Positions 36,722 to 47,691 of a stretch of DNA of 64,000 bases are shown piece after piece. Source of the stretch: Marthasterias glacialis (Eukaryota > Echinodermata > Asteroidea > Forcipulatida > Asteriidae). Numbering within the stretch: the first letter of the stretch is position 1; each line of letters starts with the position of its first letter. The stretch lies in contig OU452229.1 of the NCBI GenBank assembly GCA_911728455.2, positions 19,100,754 through 19,164,753 of the forward strand, in the 5' to 3' direction. Made by a program: the position numbers and the translations under genes. The notes under the pieces are model-generated. The model made no database searches and was not told the DNA's origin. It was given only the letters and a program-made list of their open reading frames with translations.

Positions 36722-39035
36722 CCTGGGTCCTCTATCCCCTGAGTCCTCAAGCCCCCTAGCCCCTGAGCACTTGGTCCCCCCTTGCACCCTCTAGCCTCTT
36801 TGCCCCCTCCAGCACCCTGAGTCCTCTATCCCTGAACCTTCTAGACCCCTAAGCAATCAAGCCTCCTGACCTCTCTAAGTCTCATGAGCCCTCTATCCTC
36901 CAAGTCCTCTTAGCTCCTGAGTCTGCTATCCTGTTAGCCCTCTTATCCTAGACCCATTTATCTCCGAGCCCTCCACCCCCTGAGCCCTCTTGGCCCCCCC
37001 TGAGCCCGAAAACACCTGAGCCATTGCGCTCCCTGAGCACCCTTGCACCCTTTAGCCACTGATCCCTCTGCCCCCTGAGCCCTGTATCCCCTGAGCCCCT
37101 ATCCCCTGAGCCCTCTTGGCCCCCTGAGCCCTTTTGACAACCCAAGCCCTCTTGGCCTCCTGAGACCTCTAGCCCCCTGAGCCCTCTTGGCCCCCCTGAG
37201 CCCGAAAACACCTGAGCCATTGAGCTCCCTGAGCACCCTTGCACCCTTTAGCCACTGATCCCACTACCCCCTGAGCCCTGTATCCTCTGAGCCCCCATCC
37301 CCCAAGCCCTCTTGGCCCCCTGATCCTTCTAGCCCCATGAGCCTTCTAGCCCCTGAGCCCTCTAGCTCCATTGTGCCCTTTAGCCCCTGACCTCTCTTAT
37401 CCCCTTGAGCCCTCTATCCCCTGAGCCCTCTTCCCCCCCCCCCGAGCCCTCTTGCCCCTCCCCCGAGCCCTCTAGCCCCATGAGCCTTCTAGCCACTGAG
37501 CCCTCTAGCTCCCTTTAGCCCTTGATCCCTCTACCCCCTGACCCCTATGAGCCCCTATGAGCCCTCTAGCCCCATGAGCCCTCTAGCCCCATGAGCCCTC
37601 TAGCCCCATGAGCCTTCTAGCCCCATGAGCCTTCTAGCCCCTGAGCCCTCTAGCTCCCTTTAGCCCTTTAGCCCTTGATCCCTCTACCCCCTGACCCCTC
37701 TATCCCCTGAACCCTCTTCGCCCCTATGAGCCCTCTAGCCCCATGAGCCTTCTAGCCCCTGAGTCCTCTAGCTCCCTTTAGCCCTTTAGCCCCTGAGCCC
37801 TCTAGCCCCATGAGCCCTCTAGCCCCTGAGTCCTCTAGCTCCCTTTAGCCCTTTAGCCCATGAGCCTTCTAGCCCCATGAGCCCTCTAGCCCCTGAGCCC
37901 TCTAGCTCCTGAGCCCTCTAGCCCCATGAGCCCTCTAGCCCCTGAGCCCTCTAGCCCCATGAGCCCTCTAGCCCCTGAGCCCTCTAGCCCCATGAGCCTT
38001 CTAGCCCCTGAGCCCTCTAGCCCCTGAGCCCTCTAGCTCCCTGTAGTCCTTTAGCCCTTGATCCCTCTACCCCCTGAGCCCTCTATCCCCTGAGCCCTCT
38101 TGCCCCCCCCCCCCCCCACCCCAAGTCCTCTTGCCCCCCAGCCCTCTTGGTCCCCATGAGCCCTCTAGCCCCATGAGCCTTCTAGCCCCTGAGTCCTCTA
38201 GCTCCCTTTAGCCCTTTAGCCCTTGATCCCTCTACCCCCTGACCCCTCTATCCCCTGAACCCTCTTCGCCCCTATGAGCCCTCTAGCCCCATGAGCCTTC
38301 TAGCCCCTGAGTCCTCTAGCTCCCTTTAGCCCTTTAGCCCCTGAGCCCTCTAGCCCCATGAGCCCTCTAGCCCCTGAGCCCTCTAGCTCCTGAGCCCTCT
38401 AGCCCCATGAGCCCTCTAGCCCCTGAGCCCTCTAGCCCCATGAGCCCTCTAGCCCCTGAGCCCTCTAGCCCCATGAGCCTTCTAGCCCCTGAGCCCTCTA
38501 GCCCCTGAGCCCTCTAGCTCCCTGTAGTCCTTTAGCCCTTGATCCCTCTACCCCCTGAGCCCTCTATCCCCTGAGCCCTCTTGCCCCCCCCCCACCCCAA
38601 GTTCTCTTGCCCCCCAGCCCTCTTGGTCCCCATGAGCCCTCTAGCCCCATGAGCCTTCTAGCCCCTGAGCCCTCTAGCTCCCTTTAGCCCTTTAGCCCTT
38701 GATCCCTCTACCCCATGACCCCTCTATCCCCTGAGCCCTCTTCCCCTCCCCCACCCAAGTCCTCTTGCCCCCCCCCCCCCTGAGCCCTCTTGGTCCCCAT
38801 GAGCCCTCTAGCCCCATGAGCCTTCTAGCCTCTGAGCCCTCTAGCTTCCTTTAGCCCTCTAGCCCCATGAGCTTTCTATCCCCTGAGCCCTCTATCCCCA
38901 AGCCATCTTGTCACTGAGCTCTCTATCCTATGTACTATGTACTCTATGTACTAAGCCCCAATGTCATCTATCAGGAGTGCCATCTAATCTCTGAACCCTC
39001 TACTCTACCCCCTCCCTCCCAGCCCTCTATCCCCT
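36722..39035 (+). repeat. C-rich minisatellite with higher-order repeats (about 2.3 kb)
   Basis: The basic unit is 16-17 bp, TGAGCCCTCTAGCCCC with or without AT, with variants (CTTTAGCCC, CTCTATCCCC, CTCTTGGCCCC). The outer parts are diverged and the centre (37550-38900) is homogeneous. A longer period is visible: CTGTAGTCCTTTAGCCC recurs at 38041 and 38522, 481 bp apart, with nearly identical surroundings. The minus strand is G-rich with G3-4 tracts every 4-7 nt, a G-quadruplex pattern. Gly-rich open frames across it are artefacts. Confidence 0.95.
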
Positions 39036-41592
39036 GTGTCTCCCTGACAATTTAACAACAAACTCAGGACAGAGTAGCAATGGCCATAGCCTTAATATTA
39101 TGGGTCTGTCTAATTGTTGTGATGTTATGAACTTGCCATATGCTTTGTGACCTCTGAAGTATTTGCTGAGGAGGACTTGACAAAGTCTGTTTATTTACAC
39201 CTTTAAATCAATTGTGATGTCGTTGTCATAAGTTTATGAGGTGTCCAAAGATAAAGCTGATTACTGAATACTCTACATGGTACAACATGCTGTGACAGAA
39301 TAAGCAGGAATTTGTCCTTTAATGCAATTTTTCAAAGTGTTTTATTATTTATGTATTTAGTGTTTATTTTGCATTTTATCTTGATTAACTCGATCAAAGA
39401 AATAACAGGCTCAACCCCATCACTAAACTTCTTTTACTTCAAAGTTCCCATCATTCATGCAATCAGAATCCTTTAACATTGCATGACAAAAAGCTGTAGA
39501 CTTTGACAAAAGATTGTCTTTCCATGCTAGATATGCATAGTTTGAGTATGAAGGGAGTCATTTAGAATATAACTGGCCATATGGATTTTGGAGGATTTGT
39601 TGGTTACAGTAGTTAGATAATGCAACCACCAAGAAACAATACTTTTGGTATTGATTTCTTTTATTTTTGTATATTTTTTTCTGGTAGTTTTGGTATTGAT
39701 TTATTTCAGATATAATAGATCTGGTTTTTTTTGCAAAGTGCCAGCTTCAAGATAAAGAGACAATGTTTACCCGAACTACATGTGGGTCACATCATTGATT
39801 CGTTCAAACATGTAGAGATGTAGCAGTGATACATGAACGTGGTGGAGGGTGATACGTGCTTTTACCTGATTACTTAATAATCAACATACAAACTTCCTTT
39901 AATAAAGGATTTGTTATTTGAGTTTTTGGAATGACGAACAAAGAAACCCGTAGCTTTTACCAATTGTGGTTTCCGGAAGAGTGATCAGTCGATTCTGTTG
40001 TTGAGTGTACCTTCTGTAGTGTTTTTTTTGTGTGTGTTGATCACAACTCATGGAAGGTCCAATAGTGATCATTTACATTAATAAATAATGTTGAGAAAAA
40101 TGCGACCTACATTCTCCAGTTCCTGCCTGAGCTGCGGTGTTCGTATTACATTGTGTGTGACTCCACAATCTAAGCTCAAATTAAACTAAGCACACACTGA
40201 AGGAGTGCTCTGTGTGTTTTTCCCTGGCTGTATCTCGCTCGCTGCAACCATTGGACAAGATGGATACCACCAACCTTCCCCCCCCCCCAACCTCATGCCA
40301 AGAGGGGATTTAATTGTCTGTGTATGCTCTGATCTACTTATTTACCGAGACTCTCCCTACCAAGACAAAAACACAAGCTTTGTTTCTATTCCTTGCCCGT
40401 CTGGCTGGGACTCATGAAAGGAAAGAGACAGAAACAAAACCTCCGACGAGGCCTATGTGTTTGCACTGAGAGTCTAGCCTCACTGGTTGATTATGCTGGC
40501 TATTGGGTTACAGAGACCTGATCGTTCTTCATCCCGGCAACAGAAATGAGGTGTGTGGCACATAATCCCTTATGCTTATTCACGTCTCAAGATTTTTTTT
40601 TTTCCTTCTCCCTTCTCTCCTGTCTTTCTTCTGTGTGTATGTCTCAGGTTGTGGCAAAGCATTCTTTGGCTGAGGGAATTGGTAGTGATATACAGTATCA
40701 TGTACTCCCATTTAGCATTATGTTCCCATTGGTCTCTTAGCCTTCAATCTGTCCATCAGCAGATACACAACAATGTATGGAATTACCTGTGCAGATTGCC
40801 AGCACAGATTGCATGGTTTTTGGGCTAAAAAAATTGGGGCAACATTTGCAAAAGACATTCAGAGATTAAGTTTCCGAATCATGGAAAAAGAGGTCAGCTA
40901 TGTTTTTGTGTATGTGTATGTTTTTGGGGTTTTTTTCTATTCAAGCTGATGTTACAGTTGTGCTCTGTAACATCATAACATGAGTAATACATGGTTTCAG
41001 CAGTCCGTGGCATAATGACAAATTCAAGGGTAGAGATTTTATTTTTAACAACACAAGCAGAAACATAGTTCCGGTCAAAATTGTCAATGCGTCGATGCAA
41101 GGCGAAACAAATCAACATGTGCACATTAAACATTTTATGAAGTCAATCATCCCTTACTAAATTCACTGCAAATGAATGTAGGCTGTGTTAACGCCATTCA
41201 TCTGTATTCCTTGCTGTTCTTGTCCATACTGTTCCTGCATAAGATCTTATGTCATCCCTCCATCTTCTTCGTTGTCTGCCTCTTCACCTTTTTCCTGTTC
41301 TTGGTAGCCACTACATTAGTCTTGCTGTCCATCTGTTGTCTGTTCTCCATGCAGTGTTTCCAGCCCATCTCCATTTAGCCTGTTTAATTTTCCCTATGAC
41401 GTCTGTAACTTCAGGTTTCTTTTATGTTTCCCTACATGTGACCCTGTCTCTGATTGAGATATGAAGCATTTGTCTTTCCATTGCTCTTTACATTGTACAA
41501 AGTTTGTGCTCTATTTTAGAGATGAACAAATAAAATTAGCTTTCGCAAACTGCTTACCAACCACAACGACCTGTAGTATAAATGCAAAATAT
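39036..41592. other. Intron-like DNA, no gene recognised
   Basis: Mostly AT-rich. 40100-40800 is more balanced, with a short palindromic stretch (ATTGTGTGTGACTCCACAAT near 40151). Nothing coding was identified. Confidence 0.4.
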
Positions 41593-41686
41593 TTGTTAAT
41601 GGTCTCACGTTTTGACCCTAGCAGAGTCTTTCTCAAAGGCCTTTAAGAAAGACTCTGCTTGGGTCGAAACGTGAGGCCATTAACAA
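41593..41686. mobile_element. Near-perfect 94-bp foldback element
   Basis: The left arm TTGTTAATGGTCTCACGTTT continues through GACCCTAGCAGAGTCTTTCT. The right arm AAGAAAGACTCTGCTTGGGT continues through CGAAACGTGAGGCCATTAACAA. Arms of about 41 bp match with a few mismatches around a short AT/GC loop. Hairpins of this type (GTCGAAACGT...) are, from memory, widespread in marine invertebrate genomes. Confidence 0.8.
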
Positions 41687-41708
41687 TTTTTTTGCTATTT
41701 TAGAAATG

Positions 41709-41826
41709 TAGGCCTTGTTTGAATTGGTGGCTATGGCTACAATCGGATAGCCGCGTCATCATGTGTTGAAGTACAGGATGCCCATAGCAACAGTCGTAGC
41801 CAGAGCCGCCAATTCTAACACGGCCT
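41709..41826. mobile_element. 118-bp foldback MITE (GAATTGGYGGCT family)
   Basis: The left arm TAGGCCTTGTTTGAATTGGT (41709, continuing GGCTATGGCTAC) faces the right arm ending CCGCCAATTCTAACACGGCC/TA (41826), preceded by GTCGTAGCCAGAG. Arms of about 33 bp have roughly five mismatches. It lies 22 bp from the previous hairpin. Confidence 0.75.
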
Positions 41827-42012
41827 AAGTTTCTGAAATCTGTACTCACTGCAAATGTATCTCTCAAGACTTTGCCTTGTATTTGTATCTGTAGAAGACG
41901 AAACATTTAAATGGCTTTGCATCCACAGATATCTCACAGGTTAAAGTGTTTGCTGCTTGCATTAGTTTGTATTCTTGCACTTGATGGTTGTACAGGGCTG
42001 ATACTTCACGGA

Positions 42013-42040
42013 GGCAACGAAGGCAATTGCCTCCGTTGCC
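42013..42040. repeat. 28-bp hairpin, GGCAACGAAGGCAATTGCCT core
   Basis: The arms GGCAACGAAGGCAA and TTGCCTCCGTTGCC pair with one mismatch and no loop beyond AATT. It sits inside a short frame encoding a Leu-rich peptide that I regard as repeat-derived. Confidence 0.55.
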
Positions 42041-42356
42041 CCTTGGTCATTGTCTTGGTGTCCGTGAAATGTTCCAGTACAAATTTACAATTTCCTCATA
42101 GAGGTGCCCTTTATCAAGAAGAAAATGCCTTGGTGCCCTTGCCCTTTCAAGAATGAAGTAGTCAGGCTTGGCTTTGTTCTACAGAAACTGTAGTCAATGC
42201 TTGAGTACATTTGATATCAATCATGGAAGGTGAACATTTTTTTTCACAAGACTAAAGCTGCATCTCAGAATCAGATTAAAAAGGAACTTTACTTTTAAGT
42301 ATTCAAACTGAGCCATGGTTTGGTGTCAGTTTGTAATACAGAAGAAAAACTAATCC

Positions 42357-42710
42357 CAAAGGCTGCCACCAAAGACGTTTTATTTAGATTTTTTTTGTGA
42401 CAAAATTTGTCTTTTTGTTGCAAAGTTTCATTTTCACTTTCTAACTTGACCTACACATATTTACTTTTAACAAAATATCCTGTAAGTTATGATATAATAT
42501 TGATTTGAGATATTGTCATTCATTCCAAAGGTTGCTATCAAAGACAATTTATTTTTAAAAAAGTCTGAAAACATTTTTCTTTTTGTTGCACATTTCATTT
42601 TCACTTTCTTACTTGACCAGTAATACCAAGTACGAATACTTACTTTAAAAAAAATCCCTATAGGCTATGATAAATATTGATTTGAAATACTGTCATTCAA
42701 TCAAACCATT
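42357..42710 (+). repeat. Tandem duplication of a 170-bp segment
   Basis: AAAGGCTGCCACCAAAGAC at 42357 recurs as AAAGGTTGCTATCAAAGAC at 42527. Between and after them CTTTTTGTTGCA, TTCATTTTCACTTTCT and ATTGATTTGA recur in the same order. Copies have diverged by substitutions and short indels. Confidence 0.7.
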
Positions 42711-43411
42711 TCATTTCAAGAAAAATGTGCTAAAAACTAAACTGAAAAAAAAAATTCACTGCCGTAGGTGCTTACACTGTTGAGAAAACAACATCTGTAT
42801 TACCCAGCCTTGAAAGGTGAAGCTGAAATCTGTACCAACTTTATAAAGGAATACTTTATCTTTGAAAGGTAATTATGTGACTTTATCAATGATCATCCAA
42901 ACCATACCTTTCCTTCAAACGATAAACCCATATTTGAATTGAGAGGAATACAGAAATAAGCTTGTTAAAACGTCAGCAAATTTTCTGTGTTGTTTTGAGT
43001 TGACATTGGTGTTGACAAATGAAATTGGCCAATCTGAATTCATTTGTTGGATTCAATAGTTGATTTCGAAACTGTGTCTCTGGTTTTATGAACAGAACGA
43101 AAACATTCCACTCAAAACTAAAATTTGCTTCATTTCCCACTTTTGGTGAGGCCATTTATGTGCTCTGTGTCCATGTTGAATAATGCCGACATTTTCAACA
43201 TTGTTAATTTTATATTTCTGAAAGATTCACCTTACAGCTCTGTCATTCCGATGGTTTATTTAAATAAGTTGTTAATTCCATAATATTTCAGATGATGTAG
43301 TAATTGCATCAGGGTTACAAACTAACAATTTTGTTTGAATGCCTTAATCTATGTATTATAAAATGGTACAGCTGAATGACCGTTTTGTTTGACGATACAT
43401 ACAAATTAAGC

Positions 43412-43766
43412 TTAAAGCCCCAGCTCAACATTGACTGTAAACGCTTCTTTTTTTTGCACAAATCAAGATATTTGTAATAAAACCAACCTGTGAAAATGTC
43501 AGCTCATTTTGTTGTTTCATTTGCAAGAAAAAGGGTAAAAATGCATTCAGCATTTTTGCACGCAATCATAGGCAGAGTTTTCGTCTCACCGAGACGAAAA
43601 CTAATTTTGGATCTTATTTCATTTTTTATTTAAAATCAATAACACTTCAGGCAGAAATATTTCAAGGAAAGTTTTCTACCATCATTATCTTTATACCATG
43701 TAAGGTATATGTAAATCTGTGAACATTTATGTTTTTCTTCTTACCTATGTTGAGCTGGGGATTTAG
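43412..43766 (+). mobile_element. MITE, CAGCTCAACATTGG family, copy 2
   Basis: The left end TTAAAGCCCCAGCTCAACAT is inverted at the right end, TATGTTGAGCTGGGGATTTA. It is about 80 percent similar by eye to 3330-3678. The core has a perfect hairpin GTTTTCGTCTC-ACC-GAGACGAAAAC at 43577-43601, which is partly eroded in copy 1. Confidence 0.75.
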
Positions 43767-46700
43767 AATGACCCAAAGTTCATCAAGATACGTCATCCTT
43801 ATACGACTAAAACCCCGAGGTAAATCGCTATTTTCCTGATGAGTAAACAATGAAATATTGCTATGGTGAGTTTCGGCTAATAGAAATGAGTCATCAATAA
43901 TAATAATCCACGTTATTGACGCAATGAAATACAAATATATGACATCTACAAGATTTGTTTCAAAATTAAAGTCTTCCCTGCCTTACATAAAACAAATCTA
44001 GAGGCCAACTTTTCATTTCAGATGTTATCGATTAAACGTTGAAGCCAAATATAGAGTTGCACATTTACCACACATCCTTGACTCTGTTTATTCGCTATCT
44101 CATCAAGCAGAAGCTTGCCTGTTCACGTGTATGTTGCTGTTGTCGATATTATTATTATTTTTAATTGGTAAAAGAAAAAAAATGAAAAAATAGCAACCGT
44201 ACAAATTTAAAATAACAACTGTAAAAGATCAATAAAAATCAATGACATAATGCCAGGAATGAAAAAGTAATAATGTAATAGCTGTGACGCAAGTGCCTTC
44301 ATTTCCAGTACAACTACTGACTTGACATAAAAATAAAAACAAAATAATACAATAATTGCACAGTATAAAAGAATTAAATACAAATTACAGATAATTTTCC
44401 CCACCAAGCATGAGTTTTTGAACAACTCAGACAGAAATATGCTGGGGAATTATCGTTTTCATCATTATCACTTCTAATGATTGGGAGTGCAAGATCAAAT
44501 GCTCAACACTTCAGCGAGTCCAAATTAGCAATTCACAGACATACTTCAGCAATCCGACGTAATAAGCAGACCACCCGCAAGCTACCAGCCAGTGCTAATA
44601 TCCCTACTACCTTATACCCATCCCCCTCAAAATCCCCAGTATCACCTCCCTGCAGAATGTGCGTGTTTTAGGCAGATGCAGAGTGGCGCTGACAAGCCGT
44701 GAAGCCGGCCTCTCATCAAGACCCCTAATGACAAGCTGGCTAGGCCCTGAATCCATCTCTATTCACAGGATGTGTGTCGCGAGCGGTAATAGAAGGCAGG
44801 AGGGGAGGGGAAGGGGGGCTTAATGGGCTATGCAGAGGGGGGTTGTAGAGGGGGGAGCTCAGGCGGCACTGGTTTAGCTTGACTTGAAGCGTTGAAGTTT
44901 GCTCACAGCATCCAGGGGTTATTTGTGTAGGGACTTAAAGAGAGTCATATCCAAATGTTTCATTCCCAGCATGTATCATTAGTTTCGATTGCGATCAATC
45001 CACACCTTCCAAGGGATTCATTATTTCTCCACATATTCACAGTATCTGCAGTACTTTTACGGACAGATTTTTAACAGTTGAACTGTTTATTTAGAGTTGT
45101 GTTCACTGAATGGAGAGATTTGAGAACATTTGGGTACGTGTCCACTCTTGGTAGTTTGAAATGATCAGAGTTTTACATGAAAATGTCTTCATGTTGAGAA
45201 GGTGTGTTCACTTACAGATCGTCTATAAGTGGTTCACCACAGTATTGCTAACAACCAAGTCTCAAACTTTGTGGAAAAAGGGTAAACTAACAAAATATCT
45301 GAGTACTGAGTATACAGTACATCGGTGTACGATTAAAACACAAATGATATTCTTTATCCCTGGGGCAAATTTAACATCTATTAAAAAAGTATCAGATGAA
45401 ACTTTTTAAAATCCTGTTTTAAAACCTGTTTTCTAAACTTCCATTGGGGGTGAAATTTTAATGTCTAGTATTTTCCTGTCCCCCCCCCCCACCCCCCCGG
45501 TGCACTGATGTGAACTCTTTTTGAGTCCTGCAGGGAAACAAATCCACAGGCTACTCAAGTGGGATTCGAACCCTACAATCCCCGCAGTCCAGAGCATACA
45601 ATTTAATGAATTCAATAATGGATTGGATAAGGAATACATTATTTTGAATCCACCCTGACGCCAAGAATGTGCCCCAAGGTGAAAGGCCAGTTAGTTTTTT
45701 AGTATTTATCTTCAAAACCACTATTGAGAAATCGAAGCTTTTGCCCATTTTTATTGCCCCCCTGTATGCAGTCATGTTCAAATCTTGATTTTTTATATAT
45801 ATTAACAAATGGCTAGACTCAATTTCCTTCCAGTCTCAGTTTAAAAGGAATGAAGACAAGGTGATTTAGCTGTGTACCATTCCTATATCATATGTCCAGC
45901 AAAATACTTATTCAAAGGTTACTTGAGTTCAAAACAGCCTTTCATATGGTGTGTTTTGGTTCTTGTAAAGCATCGATGGCATTTGCAGATTTTTCTTCTT
46001 CATTATTTTGGCTTCAAAATGCCTGAACTGCCCTTTTCAAAGGTCGATTATTAAATGTCTTTTACCAACATCGAATACGCCTCACGACAAAAATGAAATT
46101 ACAACATCCCTTTAAAGTATCATTGACTCGTTTGCCAAAAATAGCTCCGGCCCAGTTTTGTATTTTTTTTTTTTTTTCCTTTCTCAGAATTGAAATGAAC
46201 TAATTGAATAAAGAGAGCTGTTGTTGCCATCCTTCCAAATCTAGGCATTTGGTTCTGGGGTTGCAAAGGGTAATGGGTAAGCCGTAACTTGCTCCTACTG
46301 TGAGATTTGTTTTTATGACCGTCTCATATCCAGCATGATGTATTGAAACGTGTGAATTATTTGTTGCACTGGATAAATTGCTGTTACTATCGTCGTGTGC
46401 CCGGAAGAAGGACCTAACATAAGTTTAGCGGGAGAAAGGGCGTAAGAAGTTAATGTGCAAAATTGTGTTTCAAGAAAACGGTTTTCTGCCATTCATAAGT
46501 CATTATAGGAAGGTTAAATTCTGTATGGGAATGGGAAAGCATGTCTCTGGGGGTAATTCTAGCAACAAAAATTTAACAGTAACCGACGTTTTTTTTTTTC
46601 TTCGTCAGGAGCCATTTTATGTTACTTGGACAAAAAGTATTCGTGTGCCTAGAAGAAAGGTGTAGAGCCCCATGCCATTCTTCCAGGCACCCGAAAGATT

Positions 46701-47518
46701 TATGGTGTGAATTTATTTGATAATACATGCAGTTAGATATTAGTGCCAGTGCAGGTGTAGTAGAAACTTTCATGAACCAAAGAATGCAATGAAGAAAAAA
46801 AAACCTGATTTGTCTAATATTGAGTCCATTATTCATCTATGACCATTTTACAATGAGCAACATTTTTATATAAATGAATGTTTTGTTCGGAAATGTTCAA
46901 CTAAAACGGTTGTACCTTAATGATGGAATTACTTATCAGTGATTTCAATAAATGCATTGTGTTTTGCAGACATTTAAAAGAATTTGTTTTGATTAGACGT
47001 CTGCCTGTAGTTACCCAATTAACAATCAGCAAAATTACACCTGTGATGTTTTTGGTTTACCTGAGGAACACAATTTTCTCAAAAGTTACAGCATTTCAGA
47101 CAGGAATATTTTCTCAGGATGATTTGATGCAAATTCTGGCTGTCACCAATCTTAAACTAGGTCTTCAGAGGAAGGTTTGTTGGCCAGGTCATAATTTGCA
47201 TGTCCTATAAGCACTAGAGGGCGCCATTTTAAAATAGTGTTGTAGTCATGTAAGGGCAAGGCTGAATTGGGGTTAAGAATTTTTTACTTCTCCAGTCATT
47301 GTGTTTGTTGATTAAACAGTAACTGGCTATCCTTTTGCCGTAACCTATTTCATTTGCAAGGTTAAATGGTTTTCAATAAAGGTAACTGGCACCTAATATT
47401 CTAGCACGTTGTTTTTTTTTTATAAAAGATTAGAATGACCTAACTGACAATGAGCATTGGATCAATACAAATGAGATGAATCGTCCTTGTGGATTCTAAT
47501 AATGTCTGCTGGGTTAGT
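43767..47518. other. Intron-like DNA with one GC-balanced island
   Basis: 44470-44800 is a balanced-composition island with homeodomain-type TAAT cores (TAATGATTGG, CAAATTAGCAATTC, CCTAATGACA) and looks like a conserved non-coding element. The rest is AT-rich with homopolymers. No gene is recognised. Confidence 0.35.
45500..45602 (-). mobile_element. tRNA-derived SINE fragment
   Basis: On the minus strand GGTTCGAATCC (45562-45572) matches the tRNA B-box consensus exactly, preceded by GCTCTGGACT. The T-stem pairs only over GGG/CCC and no A-box or acceptor stem was found, so it is not a tRNA gene. The pattern suits the 3' half of a tRNA-related SINE. Confidence 0.45.
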
Positions 47519-47691
47519 TTTTGATAACCTTTAATTATGCTGTCTCCATCTCAGTCATGCTCCCTATGTACAATAACAATCAGGAATCTTGAATTCTCCT
47601 TATACAAAAAGGTGTCCGACTATTTGTCCTTTCTGCTTCGGTTTGTTTACATTGCTCTGGATGGGAGAAAACAGGATGTCTGCATTGGCCA
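47519..47691 (+). mobile_element. Degenerate copy of the CAATAGACCTTT MITE family
   Basis: Shared blocks with 17511-17692: CAATAACA, TACAAAAAGG, GACTATTTG, CTTCGGTTTG.TTACAT, GGATGGGAGAAAA. The terminal repeats are eroded. Confidence 0.55.

Noticed and set aside
36948..37244. Gly-rich frame on the minus strand of the minisatellite
   Set aside because: Repetitive C-rich DNA lacks stops on this strand. The peptide is a direct readout of the 16-17-bp unit.
36722..39035. CRISPR-like array
   Set aside because: Units are contiguous minisatellite copies with no unique spacers, and the genome is eukaryotic.
41911..42156. 81-codon frame with a signal-peptide-like Leu-rich start
   Set aside because: It spans the GGCAACGAAGGCAATTGCCT hairpin and neighbouring repeat DNA, and nothing downstream supports a secreted protein.
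45562..45572. tRNA gene suggested by GGTTCGAATCC on the minus strand
   Set aside because: No acceptor stem, A-box or full T-stem can be drawn around it. It fits a SINE remnant.
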